A stretch of DNA of 64,000 nt from Paracoccaceae bacterium (GTDB taxonomy: Bacteria; Pseudomonadota; Alphaproteobacteria; Rhodobacterales; Rhodobacteraceae). Both the position numbers and the translations under genes were made by a program. Shown here in pieces: positions 63,574 to 64,000 of the stretch. The DNA is taken from assembly GCA_027013095.1 (NCBI GenBank), contig JALUYI010000035.1, forward strand, positions 62,001 to 126,000, in the 5' to 3' direction. Within the stretch, counting starts at the first letter, position 1. Each line of letters starts with the position of its first letter. The notes beneath the pieces are model-generated. The model was not told the DNA's origin, made no database searches, and was given only the letters and a program-made list of their open reading frames with translations.

Positions 63574-64000
63574 GCACGGCGGTCTTCCTTCTGGTGCTGA
63601 TGGCGGCGGCGCTTCATGCCGGTTGGAACGCCATTATCCGGTTTGGCCGCGACAAGGTTCTGGGCATGTTCGTCATGTCCTCGTCACAGGGCATGATGGG
63701 GGCGCTGATGGTCCTGTTTCTGCCTTGGCCGCGGCATGATGTCTGGCCTTGGCTGGCATTGTCCACGGTGCTCCATTCCTCCTACAAGGCCTTTCTGACC
63801 CTAGCCTATTCGCGTGGCGATCTCAGTCGGGTCTATCCGATTGCCCGGGGCACGGCGCCGATGCTGGTTGCACTGGTCGGGGCCATCTGGTTGGCGGACC
63901 GGCTGACGCAGGCGCAGTATCTGGGTATTTTCGCGCTGGGGTGCGGCATCCTGCTGATGGCACGTGGAGTTTTTTCCCAAGGCGAATCGCGCCGTCTGTT
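63570..64000 (+). CDS. DMT (EamA) family transporter, N-terminal part (runs off window)
   Basis: The frame starting TTG 63570 (LSTAVFLLVLMAAALHAGWNA) runs to the window end with at least four hydrophobic helices and the first EamA repeat (LAYSRGDLSRVYPIARGTAPMLVALVGA). The motif ARGxAP before a helix is typical of drug/metabolite transporters. The start overlaps the ogt stop by 4 bases; a TTG start is inferred from coupling and family alignment, with ATG 63600 an alternative. Substrate unknown. Confidence 0.8.
   Translation, partial: MSTAVFLLVLMAAALHAGWNAIIRFGRDKVLGMFVMSSSQGMMGALMVLFLPWPRHDVWPWLALSTVLHSSYKAFLTLAYSRGDLSRVYPIARGTAPMLVALVGAIWLADRLTQAQYLGIFALGCGILLMARGVFSQGESRRL

Overview
The window is GC-rich chromosomal DNA from an alphaproteobacterium, very probably a Rhodobacteraceae (roseobacter or Rhodobacter relative). 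This rests on gene content and order: a complete ccoNOQP-ccoGHIS cluster beside fnrL and an oxygen-independent coproporphyrinogen oxidase, a tiny aa3-type cytochrome oxidase subunit IV gene, COQ9, the DUF1013 regulator TrcR, DUF6473, a plant/alphaproteobacterial-type glutamate-cysteine ligase, and SRP RNA followed by dnaX-ybaB-recR. It reads as core genome. I see no transposase, integrase, phage gene, CRISPR array, rRNA or tRNA. Coding density is high; the only gap over about 300 bp is 7835-8200.

Layout. 1-7834: end of HPr, an acyltransferase, 3-hydroxybutyryl-CoA dehydrogenase, DUF6473, the ETF pair, an S49 protease, a Ca2+/Na+ antiporter and a pteridine-reductase-like SDR. 7835-8200: AT-rich gap with DnaA-box-like sites. 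8201-11547: uvrC-pgsA-moaD-moaE. 11573-19184: OmpA-like envelope protein with a coiled-coil partner, ubiA/rsmE back to back, glutamate-cysteine ligase, a DsbD-alpha-like protein, YqgE. 19289-27672: tsaC, acyl-CoA dehydrogenase with an MBL hydrolase, CoxIV, two tandem lipoproteins, rpsU, coq9, a quinone oxidoreductase and RNase T2. 27804-32438: trcR, an SDR lacking its catalytic residues, an RsmC-like methyltransferase, clpS and a D-Ala-D-Ala carboxypeptidase.

32493-43662 is a microaerobic respiration block. ccoNOQP encodes the cbb3 oxidase and ccoGHIS its assembly and copper delivery. A universal stress protein, fnrL and hemN sit beside it, and FNR-type palindromes lie in the two divergent promoter regions. 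43764-52430 holds a nitrilase-fold protein without its Lys and Cys, a YejABEF-type peptide ABC transporter, a membrane-anchored cytochrome c with two nearly identical haem domains, and prephenate dehydratase. 52418-64000 holds NudC, SRP RNA, a tyrosine phosphatase, dnaX-ybaB-recR, rpmG, RNase P RNA, an amidase with a lipoprotein, gatCA, a UPF0173 hydrolase, an alkylguanine-DNA methyltransferase and the start of a DMT transporter.

No single locus looks like a wholly new defence or biosynthetic system. The best leads are two apparent pseudoenzymes (SDR 28590-29399, nitrilase fold 43764-44546), the duplicated-domain cytochrome (50498-51442), the tandem lipoproteins with matching His/His/Cys positions (23640-24864), the DnaA-box gap, and a probably leaderless FnrL-controlled hemN transcript. 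All calls come from reading the sequence; no database search was run.
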